DNA of 64,000 nt from Spirometra erinaceieuropaei (lineage: Eukaryota > Platyhelminthes > Cestoda > Diphyllobothriidea > Diphyllobothriidae): positions 1,384,932-1,448,931 of the forward strand of contig CACRXP010000064.1 of the NCBI GenBank assembly GCA_902702965.1, written 5' to 3'. The notes under the pieces were generated by a model. That model was not told where the DNA came from and ran no database searches. It saw only the letters and a list, made by a program, of their open reading frames with translations. Shown piece by piece: positions 35,860-46,715 of this stretch; position 1 is the first letter of the stretch, and each line of letters starts with the position of its first letter. A program made the translations under genes and the position numbers.

Positions 35860-37860
35860 GAGTCTCATGGATTTATTTGTGGTTTTTTAGGACGTTAATT
35901 TTACCGATGAATAACGAAAAATTTGTTTACAAAACGATTTCATTATGACGTGGGAGGACTTTTCTCTCCTGAATGTTCATGTACAGCGTTTGTTACGTGA
36001 ACGGAGTATCGACAAAGATAAGGAAGAGAGGGATAACTATTTCCGGCTTATTATTCATCGTCATACAGCCATCCATAGACCCAGCTCTGGATTTTTTGGG
36101 TCTCCAACACCGGTTATTTGATCAGTGAATGCTGGATAACTCGTCGCTCATTCAGACAGCCGGGTAAATAAGACTGGCCATCCCGGGTTCCCTTATCCTT
36201 TCTCACATATATTGCTTATCACTTTACAAATACTTGTAAGTTCTGTGTCTCGAACCCCCTACGAAGCTGGTTGATGAACACCCTTTCCATGGTAGTATTC
36301 GGGACTTGCGTGCGCTATCTCCGTTCCTTGTTTAAAAGCCGGGGACCCTAGTCAACATTTGAAAACACTTCAACATAAATAAACATGCATATTTCAGAAG
36401 GACATAGTTGATGTAATTTCCTCTATACTTCTCTCAAAGCTGACAGTCTTTGATAAATTGCCACTGCAACAGAGAGAGAGCGGTTGAACGACTCGCTGAA
36501 GTTTAGGACAGTTTGCTGCTTAGAATTACGCCTTCTCAGTCTGGCAACTGCTCTTCTCAATCCCCTTCAGTGAGCATCATAATCCGTACAGTGGGTAACC
36601 TGACTCATGCAAGGTGTCGAATTTAGAAATGATTGCCAATCACTCGCAAACTGACACCAATGTATTGATCCGACATCACTATTAATTAAGTACAACCTCA
36701 AATGAATTAAAAACATAAAGGAAATATAAAAAACAGTGTTACGTTGCTTCGAAAATCCGATTTTTTAGAAGAACGTAAAATCACAAAATCGTCGAAAATG
36801 GTCGTAATTTAGTAAATTCCCATTCTAGATCACAGTACGTCCTCTTATGCAAAACAAATGAGTAAATATGAAAGCACAAATAAAATGACGCTTAAGAGTA
36901 GTGTTTTAGTGAAGTCTACATCTTAATATTTTTTAAGCATTGGTGCAATATCAGGTATGGCTGTTTGCTAACAGCCTACAATCTGATTATAGATTCCTAA
37001 ACAGTCTTTCGCGAAGTCATGATATTTTTAAATCGTTTGGGTTGATTAAGATGCGGTGCAACAGGATAAACAGGAGTTCTGCTTGGTTTCACCGATGGGG
37101 ACGTCGTAGGAGCAAACATTTTCATAAGGTCACATGCTGCCACACCGGCCGGCGACTAATAAATCTAAATAGAGTTGACAGACGTAATCGCAAACATGTC
37201 ATTTTATGTTTTTAAAGAGACATTCTCTCTCGTCAAATTAATTTACCCTTTTCGTTTGTTCTGTACTATGCTGACTTTCAGATTGGCCTTGAAATATCGC
37301 TGAATGCTTCATAATTTTCAGTGTTTTTCCGCGATCGCCAATAAAGACAGATTCTATGCCATGTATCTGTTAAAAAATGGTAAAATAAGACACTTCGTGA
37401 AAGCATTTACCGAAGTAGCGAGTGTTTTGGCGCTCTTTTTCGTGTAGGAGGTCGTTCGGATCACACCGAAAGATTCACTCGAACACAGAATTTCATTGTC
37501 GAATAAAATGGCCGTCCACAACGAAAGTCCTCAACGAATATGCCCTCGAGCGATTACAAAACTTTTCTAATAAGTTATTTCTTTAAAGATGGCTTTAATA
37601 CTGCACTCCATTGACGGATCTCTGTGTACATTGCATTTTTTGCACGGTGAAACCAAGAAAATACTTGACACATTTGGCCGTTTCACTTTCCTAAAGAATA
37701 CTAATATTTTTCTATTGTAAACGTAAGAATGTGTCTTCTCTTTATATTGCGGCCATTTGCACTGTTTTGCTCACCTTCAAGCTCCGTCCTACGATTATGA
37801 ACGCATGACAGAGTGGATATATAAATACTGTTATTTTGCTGAAACCGTTAATGTCTTATT
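35860..37860. other. Non-coding; second copy of a small repeat at 36008-36100
   Basis: GACAAAGATAAGGAAGAG and TTTCCGGCTTATTATTCATCG match the insertion nested in FB4. At 37781 the complement of CAATCGTAGGACGGAGC, a D1 block found at 13201, is present, hinting at a decayed inverted D1 copy. No gene is recognised. Confidence 0.4.
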
Positions 37861-37868
37861 CATTCCCC

Positions 37869-38657
37869 GGTAACAATCGGGAGATGGCACCCAAAAAAAT
37901 CCGCCTAACCAAAGCAGCCTGTCTTACGGGACAGGTGGTAATAGGGGTTTTCTGGGTGGTGACTGGTCGGCAGGTACGATACAAGCCGACGGAAAGCCTT
38001 ATTTGAACAGGCGAGTGATCGATGTTGGTCCGCTCTCCGTCCCGTTATTACAAAATGGGTCGCCAAAGGCGGTATAGTGGTAACGGACGAGTGAAAGGCG
38101 TATAATCGTCTTCCCTCAGAACTTTACCTAAATTTCTCTGTTTACCACTCAAAGAACTTCAAGGACCCTGCCACCGGACGGCACACCAATGCCATTGAGA
38201 CATACTGCAGTAGACTCAAAAGGAAACTCACAAGGGAGGCCCTGTATGTGGTCGAGCTGTGTGGGCTCACATAGACGAAGTACAGTATCGTCTTTGGTTT
38301 GGCCTCAATGCCATATCTTTGACAGATGCCTGGAAACTGTTCCTGTCCCATGTTGTGCAGACTTATCCTATTTAAAATTGATTTTGTTTTCTAATAAACT
38401 GCCATAATGCGAATGTATGCCGTATATTCAGGTGTACGTGTGTGACGATGGGGAAGGTTGGGTAACAGCGACCATCGTCCATGTAACCTCCTGCGATGTT
38501 CATTCGGCTAGCCCATGTTAGGCCGTCGGGTAAAGTCCAAGTAGTGCGTGAAAGTCGACCTGCAACAGGTGATATAGCCTGAAAGTGTTTGAATCCACTG
38601 TTAAAGGTATTATTTCTAGGTAACGGATTTTTTGGGTGCCATTTCCCGATTGTTACC
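37869..38657 (+). mobile_element. Merlin-superfamily DNA transposon, decayed copy
   Basis: The termini are inverted repeats of about 35 bp (GGTAACAATCGGGAGATGG at the left, complement of GGTAACAATCGGGAAATGG at the right), flanked by a perfect 8-bp target duplication CATTCCCC (37861-37868 and 38658-38665). The interior encodes a remnant of an IS1016/Merlin-type DDE transposase on the plus strand. Merlin elements make 8-9-bp duplications and are known from Schistosoma. At 789 bp with a broken transposase it is non-autonomous. Confidence 0.85.
37996..38241 (+). pseudogene. Merlin transposase C-terminal fragment with in-frame stop
   Basis: The frame reads ALFEQASDRCWSALRPVIT, KWVAKGGIVVTDE, a TGA stop where the family usually has tryptophan, then KAYNRLPSELYLNFSVYHS, KNFKDPATGRHTNAIET and YCSRLKRKL. 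The order PxGxxxxTDxWxAY, VxHSxxFxDPxTGxHTNxIE, then WSxxKR is the signature of the ISXO2/IS1595-like DDE domain in Merlin transposases. The D of TDE and the final E (NAIET) would be two of the catalytic acidic residues. The first acidic motif and the N-terminus are not recognisable. A single base change explains the stop. Confidence 0.85.
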
Positions 38658-38665
38658 CATTCCCC

Positions 38666-40376
38666 TTGTGAATTACGTATGTACAGAAGTTAGGCTGCAA
38701 GACAAGTGATGTTTCACATGTTCAAATCTGGAAATGACTATTCGGTGGTGGCAGTTCTGTGAAAACAAGTAAAAATTTTCAACCGGCAAACCAATCTCAG
38801 CCTAATTAAGCAACGAATTGCCTGTGTGTTATTACTGCGCTTCAGGACACCAAATCGCACAGATCTGCTAGTATGACCTCTAAAAATTAATAAAACATCT
38901 GGTTCTTTTAAAACAACCTTTGTGTACACAAATTAATTCCCACGGTTATCGTAGGACTGAAAATGAATTTTCAAGTCCTGCAAGCGCTGTTTAGTAAAAT
39001 TCTCGAAGGTAAAATACTCTCCTTTCAATGAAAAACACGCTAAGACGCGCCACCGAAGTGTAAGACGAATATTAGCATAGGAAATTGACCAACTTTACCA
39101 CAATGTCCTTTTCGCTCAAATTTATGAATACTTTGCTTGATTAAATCACGCGAACATAGGCTCTGCACAAGAAAAGGACAATTCCTCGAAGGTGCTGGAT
39201 AAGCAACCAGAATGTGCAACGTTTAAGACGTCCAAAAATTCTCACAGGTTCTACGAGGCAGGTCACGTTCTGTACATGTTCCTTCATAAGCCCTTAATCA
39301 AAAGCGTATTCTAAACTAAATGAACCACCAGAGCCTCACAACAAGCCCCCAACAGCTTGCTGACCTCAGCCATTCAATTCCGCTCTTTTCCAATTGTGAC
39401 GCTGGGTTCCAACTAATGATAACTGAACCGTCCACTAATAGCAGGGAAGGCCTTCTCTGGGAAAAATTGTCTTGCCTTTGGTTCTCTCGAGAATGAAAGT
39501 GCGTTTCGGTTTTTCGGCAGGCCTGACATTAATCACCATAAAGTTGGGACGAAAGCGTGGGAGAACCTGCTGTGTGGTCATAAATTTAAATAATTCTGCA
39601 TTCGTATGAGAACAGATGCCGATGCGCGCTTCGTATGTTCTAAGAAGTACCCTTACCTAGAGGCATTTCTGTCCCCGAGAGCATCGGGAATGTCATATTT
39701 TATCGGATCACTGTGAACTGACTTTATAGCCGCCGAGACTGCGATGGGTAAATTCTGACTTCACCAATTAATTTTTTGCCTTAGTTTCGGCTTCTGTTTA
39801 TCGATGTCCCTTTACTCTGTCAGTGGACTAATTTCCACTTTTCTTTTCTTGACAGAGGATAGGTTGATTAAATAGGTTGGTGCAAAGTTGATCTAGCACA
39901 AGGATGCTGCCAATGAAAAAGTAATTTGGTAAACACCCGACTCTTAATACCTCTTTACACACCATGTGAGGGAATTTCTGTTGCGAATCTTGACATGCAG
40001 ACAGACCTCGCAAAAAAGAATGGATCATCTGTCCTTCACTTGTTTACACCCGTCCCATACCCCCCATTAGACGAATTAACTCCTATCAGTCTAATGCACG
40101 GCTAAATGAGTTCACTGGAGAACAGGAATTCATGTGGTTCTATTCGCTTAACTCAGGTGTTCCACCAATGGGACGATGGTCCGCGAAGCAGCAGATAGAA
40201 TTTTTGTGAAAATCCTCACATTACGATTGAAAAAGTCAGTTGGCAAATATAAGTTTTCGGTAATTCCCCTTTAGGCCAATGCAATTACATGGAGAATAAA
40301 GTTGTGAGTTTTGGGCAGGAAAACAAACTTGTGAGTTATGGACAGGATTTATACATGTCTCATGGCAGGGTTAGTC
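38666..40376. other. Non-coding; solo PLE terminal repeat at 40215-40300
   Basis: No gene is recognised. At 40215-40300 the minus strand matches the family B PLE terminus (GGCAAATATAAGTTTTCGG on the plus strand), with a decayed hammerhead core at 40255-40276. Confidence 0.45.
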
Positions 40377-40430
40377 AAACTCACAAGACGAAGATGCGAT
40401 CACTGGAACAATAACTTTATTGGCCTGACG

Positions 40431-40460
40431 TTTCGGATTCTCATCCGAACCCATCCTCAG
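40431..40460 (-). ncRNA. Hammerhead-like core in the 5' terminal repeat, antisense
   Basis: On the minus strand: CTGAGGA, a stem II with GGGTTCGGA and TCC-side pairing to AATCC, then GAAACGTCAGG. The conserved UGA of CTGANGA is altered at one position (CTGAGGA still fits CTGANGA). It is opposite in direction to the coding strand, as at other PLE 5' ends here. Confidence 0.5.
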
Positions 40461-40648
40461 GGACACTCGCAGATAATGGTAGTGGTGGCAAAATGAGTGC
40501 AGTATTTATAGCACGTGGCTGGCGTGTGACTATGTAGTACTGTAATTAACAGCTCTCGAAATCACTGCTGGGGTCGTAATTGATGCGATAGTGGATTGTC
40601 AGTCCGCGTCTGAGTCATTAGTTGCCATGATTTCGTCATACGTGTTGG

Positions 40649-41360
40649 ATGCTGCTGTGGCTATTTCCCAGCAAACTGGCCCACCGTCACCGGGATAATT
40701 GCTCGCCCGTGACTGATTCCACTACCCGTCAGAGGATTTACCAAGAGAGAGCAAGGTGCTGCGAGATCATGGGCAAGGACGGCACAAAACTGCTTCAGCA
40801 GAGGCTGGCCGAAGGCACCCGCGAACATAGAGCGACACGCGAATCAATCCTAGAGGGAAAATTTCGTAAACTGTCTGCCCCAATGTTATCCAGGAAAGAA
40901 AAACTGGTTCACAACTTGTCGTCAAAGGACCTGACGAAGGAACACATGCAGGTTTTACGGCATGAGGCCTCATTCAGCACAGCCGATGCTAAACCTGCCA
41001 ACATGATTGCAGCAGTGGAATCGATACTCAGTCGGACGGGAGCGACAGACGAAACGAAGAACCTCAATCGACACCAAGCGCCTTCCCTCCTCATGGCGCA
41101 TAGGCCGCGCGACGTATATTCCAAGGTCGAGCGCGATGCACTTAAGGAACTCAGGGCCGAGAACAACCTCTTTATCTTGCCTGTGGACAAGGGGCGTTCC
41201 ACGGTCGTAGTGGACAGGACAGACTACATTCAGAAAGCCAAAACTTTGTTTGAAGATCGTGAGTCCTATGTCCCATGCGAATCCAACCCCATAAAAACGC
41301 GAGATAAACGCTACACTGTTGGCAATGGAGAACTCAGGTGCAATCTAGCCAATCGACCGA
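40649..41360 (+). pseudogene. PLE N-terminal region, frameshifted into the RT
   Basis: The first frame encodes a basic N-terminal PLE region: CEIMGKDGTKLLQQRLAEG, LSRKEKLVHNLSSKDLTKEH, then LKELRAENNLFILPVDKGRS and VVVDRTDYIQKAKTLFEDR, the segment that precedes the RT palm in PLEs (VDKGRSTVV). A frameshift near 41300 moves the protein to the next frame, where NATLLAMENSGAI continues into the RT. Codon 1 is taken as the ATG at 40649, inside the 5' terminal repeat boundary; the true start is uncertain. Confidence 0.8.
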
Positions 41361-41363
41361 CGC

Positions 41364-42637
41364 ATGGGGATAGCGCAAGAAACGGCCCTAGCCCGATTCT
41401 ACGGTCTCCCAAAAGTGCACAAGGAGGGCGCTCCTCTCCGGCCTATCATATTACTAAAGGGCACTCCAACCTACGGACTGGCAAAGTGGCTGTTCCGACG
41501 TCTCAAATTTCTGAACTCCGATTCGAACACCACAGTCAGCTTATCAACGCACTCCTTGGAAAATTTTAAAGGAGTAAGTTTCTTGTCAAACGATGTCATG
41601 GTTTCCTTTGATGTCACGTCCCTTTTTACTTCTGTCCCGCAGGACCTGGCAGTCGAGACAATCGAACTACTCCTGCGAGAGAAATACGACGAAAAAGCGA
41701 ATCGCCTCGGACACACCCAAATCATCCAGCTCCCGAAGTTCTGTCTCGAGACGTACTTCACTTTCGACGGAACAATCTACAAGCAGGTGACGGGCACGCC
41801 AATGGGTTCGCCGATTTCGGGATTCATAGCCGAGGCGGTCCTACAACGGCTGGAGTCGCTGGTTTTCCGACACCACGGACCGAAATTCTGGGCTCGGAAT
41901 GTGGATGATACCTTCATCGTCATCGAACGGGATCAGGTGTTGACATTCAAGTTACATCTCAACTTCATCTTCCTGGACCTTCAACTTACGATGGAGGAGG
42001 AGGAGGAGGAGGAGGAGGAGGAGGAGAAAAACAGCCAGCTGGCCTTCCTGGATGTCCTCGTCTGCCTCAAAGATTGTGGTGGCCTAAAAACCAAAGTGTT
42101 CATGAAAGCGACAAATTCGACGCAAATACTGGACTTCAATAGCAACCACCCGATCAGTCACAAACGCAGTTTCGTAAGGGCGCTATACCGGCGCGTTGAG
42201 ACGCACTGCAGTGAAATGGAAGATAATGTTGCTGAATTACAATATCTTCGACGAGTACTGAGAGCCAATGGCTACCCGCGCAACTTTGCAACCAGTGCAT
42301 ACGAACACAATACCAGAGACCAAATCCAACCGGCCCTAAATTTTGGTGGGCTCTTCCGTACGTAAAGAACGTCTTGGAAGCCGTTAGTCGTCCTCTTACT
42401 CCACTTGGAGTTGGGGTTGCACACAGGCCGGAAGCACCTATTAGGCGCCAAGTCATGAGACCGAAGGACCCACTGCCACTGCAGGCAACGTCCCTGGGCA
42501 GTGGAATCAGTCACGTGGGGAGGGTGCGTGCGGGCAACTATCCCGGCGACATTGAGACAAACTGCCCAGTAATTATCACGTCAACACTCAGCACGGATGA
42601 TAAAATCGCGGAAAATAACGACACGGATGCAGACTGA
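41364..42637 (+). pseudogene. PLE reverse transcriptase lacking GIY-YIG
   Basis: The 333-codon frame to 42365 contains LARFYGLPKVHKEGAPLRPI, FDVTSLFTSVPQDLAVETIE (motif A), TGTPMGSPISGFIAEAVLQR (motif B) and ARNVDDTFIVIERDQ (motif C; the usual tyrosine of YVDD is asparagine, but both aspartates are kept). A (GGA)n run adds extra glutamates after TMEE. The thumb continues with FNSNHPISHKRSFVRALYRR and RRVLRANGYPRNF, then a frameshift near 42290. The linker PYVKNVLEAVSRPLTPLGVG and MRPKDPLPLQATS is fused directly to the post-nuclease tail GSGISHVGRVRAGNYPGD. About 110 residues of GIY-YIG are cleanly missing. Confidence 0.9.
41993..42026 (+). repeat. (GGA)n microsatellite inside the RT frame
   Basis: About eleven GAG/GGA triplets encode a glutamate run where related PLEs have only three or four glutamates (TMEEEVNNQ at PLE-A1). 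The reading frame is kept. Confidence 0.9.
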
Positions 42638-42777
42638 GGAGGCATCATCGCATCAATGGCGACCCCCCGCGTCTATCGCGAAAGCTGGCAGTTATAGCAC
42701 GCCTGTGGTCTTATGGCAGCCACGTGCTATGAATACTGCACTCCTTATGTCGCCATTACCCTTATCTTCGACTATCT

Positions 42778-42807
42778 CTGATGATGTGTCTGCGTGAGAA
42801 TCCGAAA
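42778..42807 (+). ncRNA. Hammerhead-like core at PLE-A3 3' end
   Basis: CTGATGA (42778-42784) and GAAAC (42804-42808) flank a 19-base stem II region ending GAATCC. The left stem strand is mutated, so pairing is poor. The direction is sense with respect to the RT. Confidence 0.5.
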
Positions 42808-45740
42808 CGCCAGGCGGAGCTGCCGGTGGTGGGCGCGCTGGGTGACAGGGTGTGGGTTGGACTAGGAATGGTGAGTGCCCAGGATGTGCTAGGTGTTTAG
42901 AGACTGCGGTGAATCCCGATCTCGTGGATACGCATGTGTCCTAGAAGGCCCATGCGGTGAGTGAGTGTGCGGGTGCCGTAAGGGCAATTGAGGCGGGTGC
43001 GTCGGGTGTATATTTGTGTTCCAGGCACTAGCTCTCCAGTCCCTGTGCGGTGGGTTCGCAAGTGACCGGCCAGATCAATGTGTGAGCTGAAGGTGCGATC
43101 GCGATGAGGACAGGCATGGACCGAATCCACATCACTGGTGTTGGCAGTGGCGAGGTTGATGTTTGTCGATGTGTAAGGACACCGCTGACACCGTGAGCAG
43201 GTTGAAAGCGGTTCAGCGTTGGCATTGCGAGGCGGGTGCAGTTATGATTTGCCAGCTTTGAGTCTGGCTTTGGCTGCGACGCGTTTGTGTTCGTAGATCT
43301 CTCTGCCCATGGCCAATGTCATCGTCCAGATCGATCGGCCCCGGGCAAGGTCTTCTCAGTTGGTCGGATTGATCTGAAGATGCCTCAAGAAAGTCTTTAG
43401 AATATACTTGATCTCCTTGTCGGCGTGAATCCGTTGCGACCGCTCCATAGAAGAGTCGTCTGGGTAGGAGGAGGCGGCCGTCCGTCCTGTCTGTCGGAGA
43501 CAGCTGAAGTGAAAGTGGTGGAGTCGGCGTGTCTGCTTCAGGTACACCGTCCAAGTCTCTGCTCCATACAACAGCTTCGGGAGGATGACTGCCTTGCTCA
43601 TCTTCATTTTTGTGCTGAGTTGGAGAGCGTGGCGATTCCAAACTGTGCTTTGAAGGCGGCCGAAGGCTTGACATGTCTGAAAAGTCTGACGGGCCACTTC
43701 GTCGTCGATTTTGGTGCTGCAGGAGAGGGTACTGCCCGGATACGGGAAGTTCTCCACCACTTGCAGTTGGGTTTCGTTCACGTTGATCTTCAGTGCATTG
43801 TGGGGAAGGGCTGTGTTGGGTGGCGTTGATGCATGATCACCGTCTTCTCCGTGTTGATGACCAGACCGAAGGTCTCGCGGGCGGTGGAGAAGAGGTCCAT
43901 GCTTCTTTGCATGCCCTCTTCCAAAGTGGTGTGAAGGACGCAGTCATCAGCGAAGAGAAGTTCGTAAATTGTGGTTGTGGATACGCGCGATTGGAAGTGC
44001 ATTCGCCGATGATTGAAGAGGTGATAGTCCGTTGTAGGCGATGCGGATCCCAGGGCGTTTGTCACGGTAGGCGTCCATCAGCATGGCAGAGAAAATGAGA
44101 CTGTAGATGGTAAGCGCGAGGGCGCAGTCCTGACTCAATCCGTTGATGACTGCAAATGCCTCTGAGACAGCTCCATTGTCCATGATGTACGCCGCCATGC
44201 CATCACACCGTCTGGATGAATCGTTCGGTACAGCCGAATTTCTGCGTGATTTTTCACAGTCCGTCACGATTACCCGTATTGAAAGCATTCGTCAGATCCA
44301 CGAAGGTAAAGTAGAGGTGGATCCGCAGCTCCCGACACTCCTCCTGCAGTGGACGGTGGACAAAGCTCATATCCATGGTCCCACGATGACGGTAGAAGAC
44401 CTTGTTCCATGTGATTATTCAGGCGGTTAAGAAGGATGCGAGCGAAAATCTTCCCCGTGATGTTCAGCTAGAAGATGCCCCGGCGGTTGTCGCAGAGCTG
44501 GCGGTTTCATTTCCGGTTGTATATATGCACGATTTTTGCGTCTTTGAAATACTCCGGGACTTCTCCTAGACGTTACATCTTCTGGAAGAGCACCGTCAAG
44601 TGTTCCTTGAGTTGGGGGCCACTGTGCTTGTAGGTCCCAGCAGGGATCGCGTCCAACCGGGGCACATTCCCGCTGAAGAGCCGCTGGGCGGCATTGATTG
44701 TTTCGCAAAGAGAGGGCGGGAGGTAGACGTTGGATTCCACTTGCGGCAGACGGGCAATGACGACATCAGAGATGGTGAAGGGGCTATTGAGGACGCCTCT
44801 GAAGTGCTCAGCCCACCGCTGTAGAATATGTCTTCTCGGTGAGTAGGGTACTTTTGTCGACGCTGAGAAGAGGTGCGATTCCTTTGGCTGGTGAATTGTA
44901 GACGGCTTTGATTGCGGAGAAGTTTTTTCATTCGTTTTAGCCCACGAAACCGTGCGTTTCCTTGGCATTGCGAGCCGTCCAAACGTCCTCCATCTCCCGC
45001 AGCCGCTGTTGCACGAGATGGCGACTACGGTAGATGGCTACTTTGATGTCTTTGGTGGGGCTGGTTACGTATGCTTTGTGCAGGCCGTTCTTCTTTGGGA
45101 GCAGATTGATGATGGCGGCGTCATCGTCGTCGAACCAGTACTGGTGTTGGCTGCGTGCGAGACCGAAGACGATCAGCGTCGTCGACTGGATTGTGTCCCG
45201 CAGCTGAAACCATCGGTTTTCCATGGAGGCGTTCTCGTCAACAGCGGCGACAGCGACTGGAATGTTGGCTAGCTGTTGGGGCAGCTCGCTGCTGAAATGG
45301 AGATGGTGAGCGGGCAAGCACAACAATGCAATATTCAGCTTACCTGGGGGTCGCTCACCTTGAGGTCTACCGCGAGGCTGTAGGTGAATCCGCATCATGG
45401 TTATGAGGAGACGATGATCAGTCTACCCGTTGGCACCGGAATCTCATTTGTCACCAACACGTCCGGCTGGTTTCGCCTCCGGACGAGGACACAGTCCAGC
45501 AGATGTCAGTGTCGCGACCAAGGGTGCATCGATGTAGCCTTATCTCGCGTCGGAAGGGGGAAGAATGTGTTGGTCAGAATGAGGCGAGGTTCTGCGCAGG
45601 TTCGTCGAAGGAGCAGGCCATTGTCAGTGGAGCCGCCGAGACAATGGGGACCCAACACTCCTCTAGAAGCAGCACGGTCTGTGCCGACGCGGGCGCTGAA
45701 GTTACCAAAGACACACATACACACCCACCACAGTTTGATC
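42808..45740 (-). mobile_element. Non-LTR retrotransposon (LINE), 5'-truncated
   Basis: A minus-strand element with the C-terminal part of an AP-type endonuclease, reverse transcriptase and a C-terminal finger region, in several frames. The 5' side ends at about 45740, where repeat R1 begins. The 3' coding end runs to about 42808 and abuts the 3' end of PLE-A3. I associate this protein type with cestode LINEs of the CR1/Jockey assemblage; the clade is not certain. Confidence 0.85.
42897..45740 (-). pseudogene. LINE ORF2-like protein: endonuclease, RT, C2H2-like fingers; multiply broken
   Basis: From 45724 down: [11 protein letters not shown] (endonuclease GDFNARVG motif) and [20 protein letters not shown], then (45398-44937) RLREMEDVWTARNAKETHGF. 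RT pieces follow: LQRWAEHFRGVLNSPFTISD near 44830, FVDLTNAFNT (motif A) near 44300, GAVSEAFAVINGLSQDCALA (motif B; the usual QG is QD) and [11 protein letters not shown] (motif C) near 43960. Next come [20 protein letters not shown] and [11 protein letters not shown], and finally two degenerate C2H2-like fingers, CPHRDRTFSSHIDLAGHLRT and CPYGTRTLTHRMGLLGHMRI, each lacking the second cysteine. At least six frame changes and stops are needed, so it is dead. Confidence 0.9.
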
Positions 45741-46150
45741 GCCGTTGTCGACGATGTTCACCTTTTGCTTTACAGTAGGGTGAGGCAAGCACGGTGGCCT
45801 GTGCGTTAAGTAATTTATAGCGATAATAGACTTGCACATCATCTACCGCATTTCTTCACCTCCCCCACCTGGATCCGGCGTCGAGACAGGGTCAAGAAAA
45901 CCGGAGACGGGGGGGGCGCAAGTGGATGGCACGGTCGAGCCCGCACCTTGGCGTTCCACTTCCCACCCCTTGATCCACACAACGAAAGAATGTGTGTGAC
46001 GTAGGCCGCCAACTGGGGCTGCCATAGAACCCCCCCCCCCTTAAATGTCGGCATTTGGTATTTTGCGCATTCAGATATGGCCTCCGTGTTGGTCCAGGAC
46101 ATCTGCCCGTGGCCTGTTTTCGGGGCGCAGTGCAACAAACACCACTTGAC
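45735..46150. repeat. Dispersed repeat R1
   Basis: This segment aligns with 56800-57290: GTTGTCGACGATGTTCACC versus GTTGCCGACGATGTTCACC; GGATGGCACGGTCGAGCCC in both; GATATGGCCTCCGTGTTGGT versus GATATGGCCTGCGTGTTGGT. It is GC-rich with a C-run at 46029-46041. Frames of 70-110 codons cross it on both strands but diverge in the other copy, so I do not call a gene. Confidence 0.7.
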
Positions 46151-46374
46151 ACGAAGACATTTGAACTGCTTCTACAAACCCGTAAAATCGGCTGACAACA
46201 CTGTCTCACTCTTGCCCTCAGCACGACTAAACACCTTCAGCACACACCTGGCCCTGCTAGTGACCCGAGGCAGTGAATCAGAGTTCTGTGCACAATAGGT
46301 GAACTCTGTCTTATTCTGCTAATTTGGACATCATCTGCAGACCTTAGCGCTAAAAACAGTTTTTTCGAAGAAAT

Positions 46375-46715
46375 AAGTAACTGATGGCCTACACGTTGGA
46401 CAACAGAAACCTTTTGGAGATGTCCGGGAAGCCGAGTGATTATGCTCCAGCCGAGGCAAAGAAAACTAATCAGAGACGGAACCCTTTTAGCACGTGTTGG
46501 ATGATGAGTACTGACATGGTAAAAAGGTTAAGTTAGCCTTTTATAAAAAAATGTATAACTGATCCCGCACGCGTTAGACAATGGAAACCGTTTGGAGATG
46601 TCAAGGAGACTGCCTACAGCCCCGGACAAATCGAACACCAATCGTTGTATGCTAGGTCCGATAGTGTAAAGGTAAGCTAGACAGCATAGGAGACTACCTT
46701 TGGCCCCGACAAACG
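46375..46715. repeat. Degenerate tandem repeat, ~180-bp period
   Basis: AACTGATGGCCTACACGTTG and TTTTGGAGATGTCCGG at about 46380-46430 recur as AACTGATCCCGCACGCGTTA and GTTTGGAGATGTCAAGG at 46557-46605. A third, shorter piece (GGAGACTACCTTTGGCCCC) follows near 46690. Confidence 0.6.

Larger units (their letters stand above)
40378..42815 (+). mobile_element. Penelope-like element PLE-A3 with inverted terminal repeats
   Basis: This is the most complete PLE in the window. The 5' region (40378-40660) and 3' region (42520-42815) are reverse complements: AGTGCAGTATTTATAGCACG at about 40499 matches the complement of CGTGCTATGAATACTGCACT at about 42723, and both carry a hammerhead-like core at their outer end. 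The coding region between them spans the N-terminal domain, RT and linker, but the GIY-YIG domain is deleted. The 3' end abuts the minus-strand LINE. Confidence 0.9.

Noticed and set aside
37869..38657. hAT element on the basis of the 8-bp duplication
   Set aside because: Termini start GGTAAC and the transposase remnant has the Merlin/IS1595 signature, which hAT lacks.
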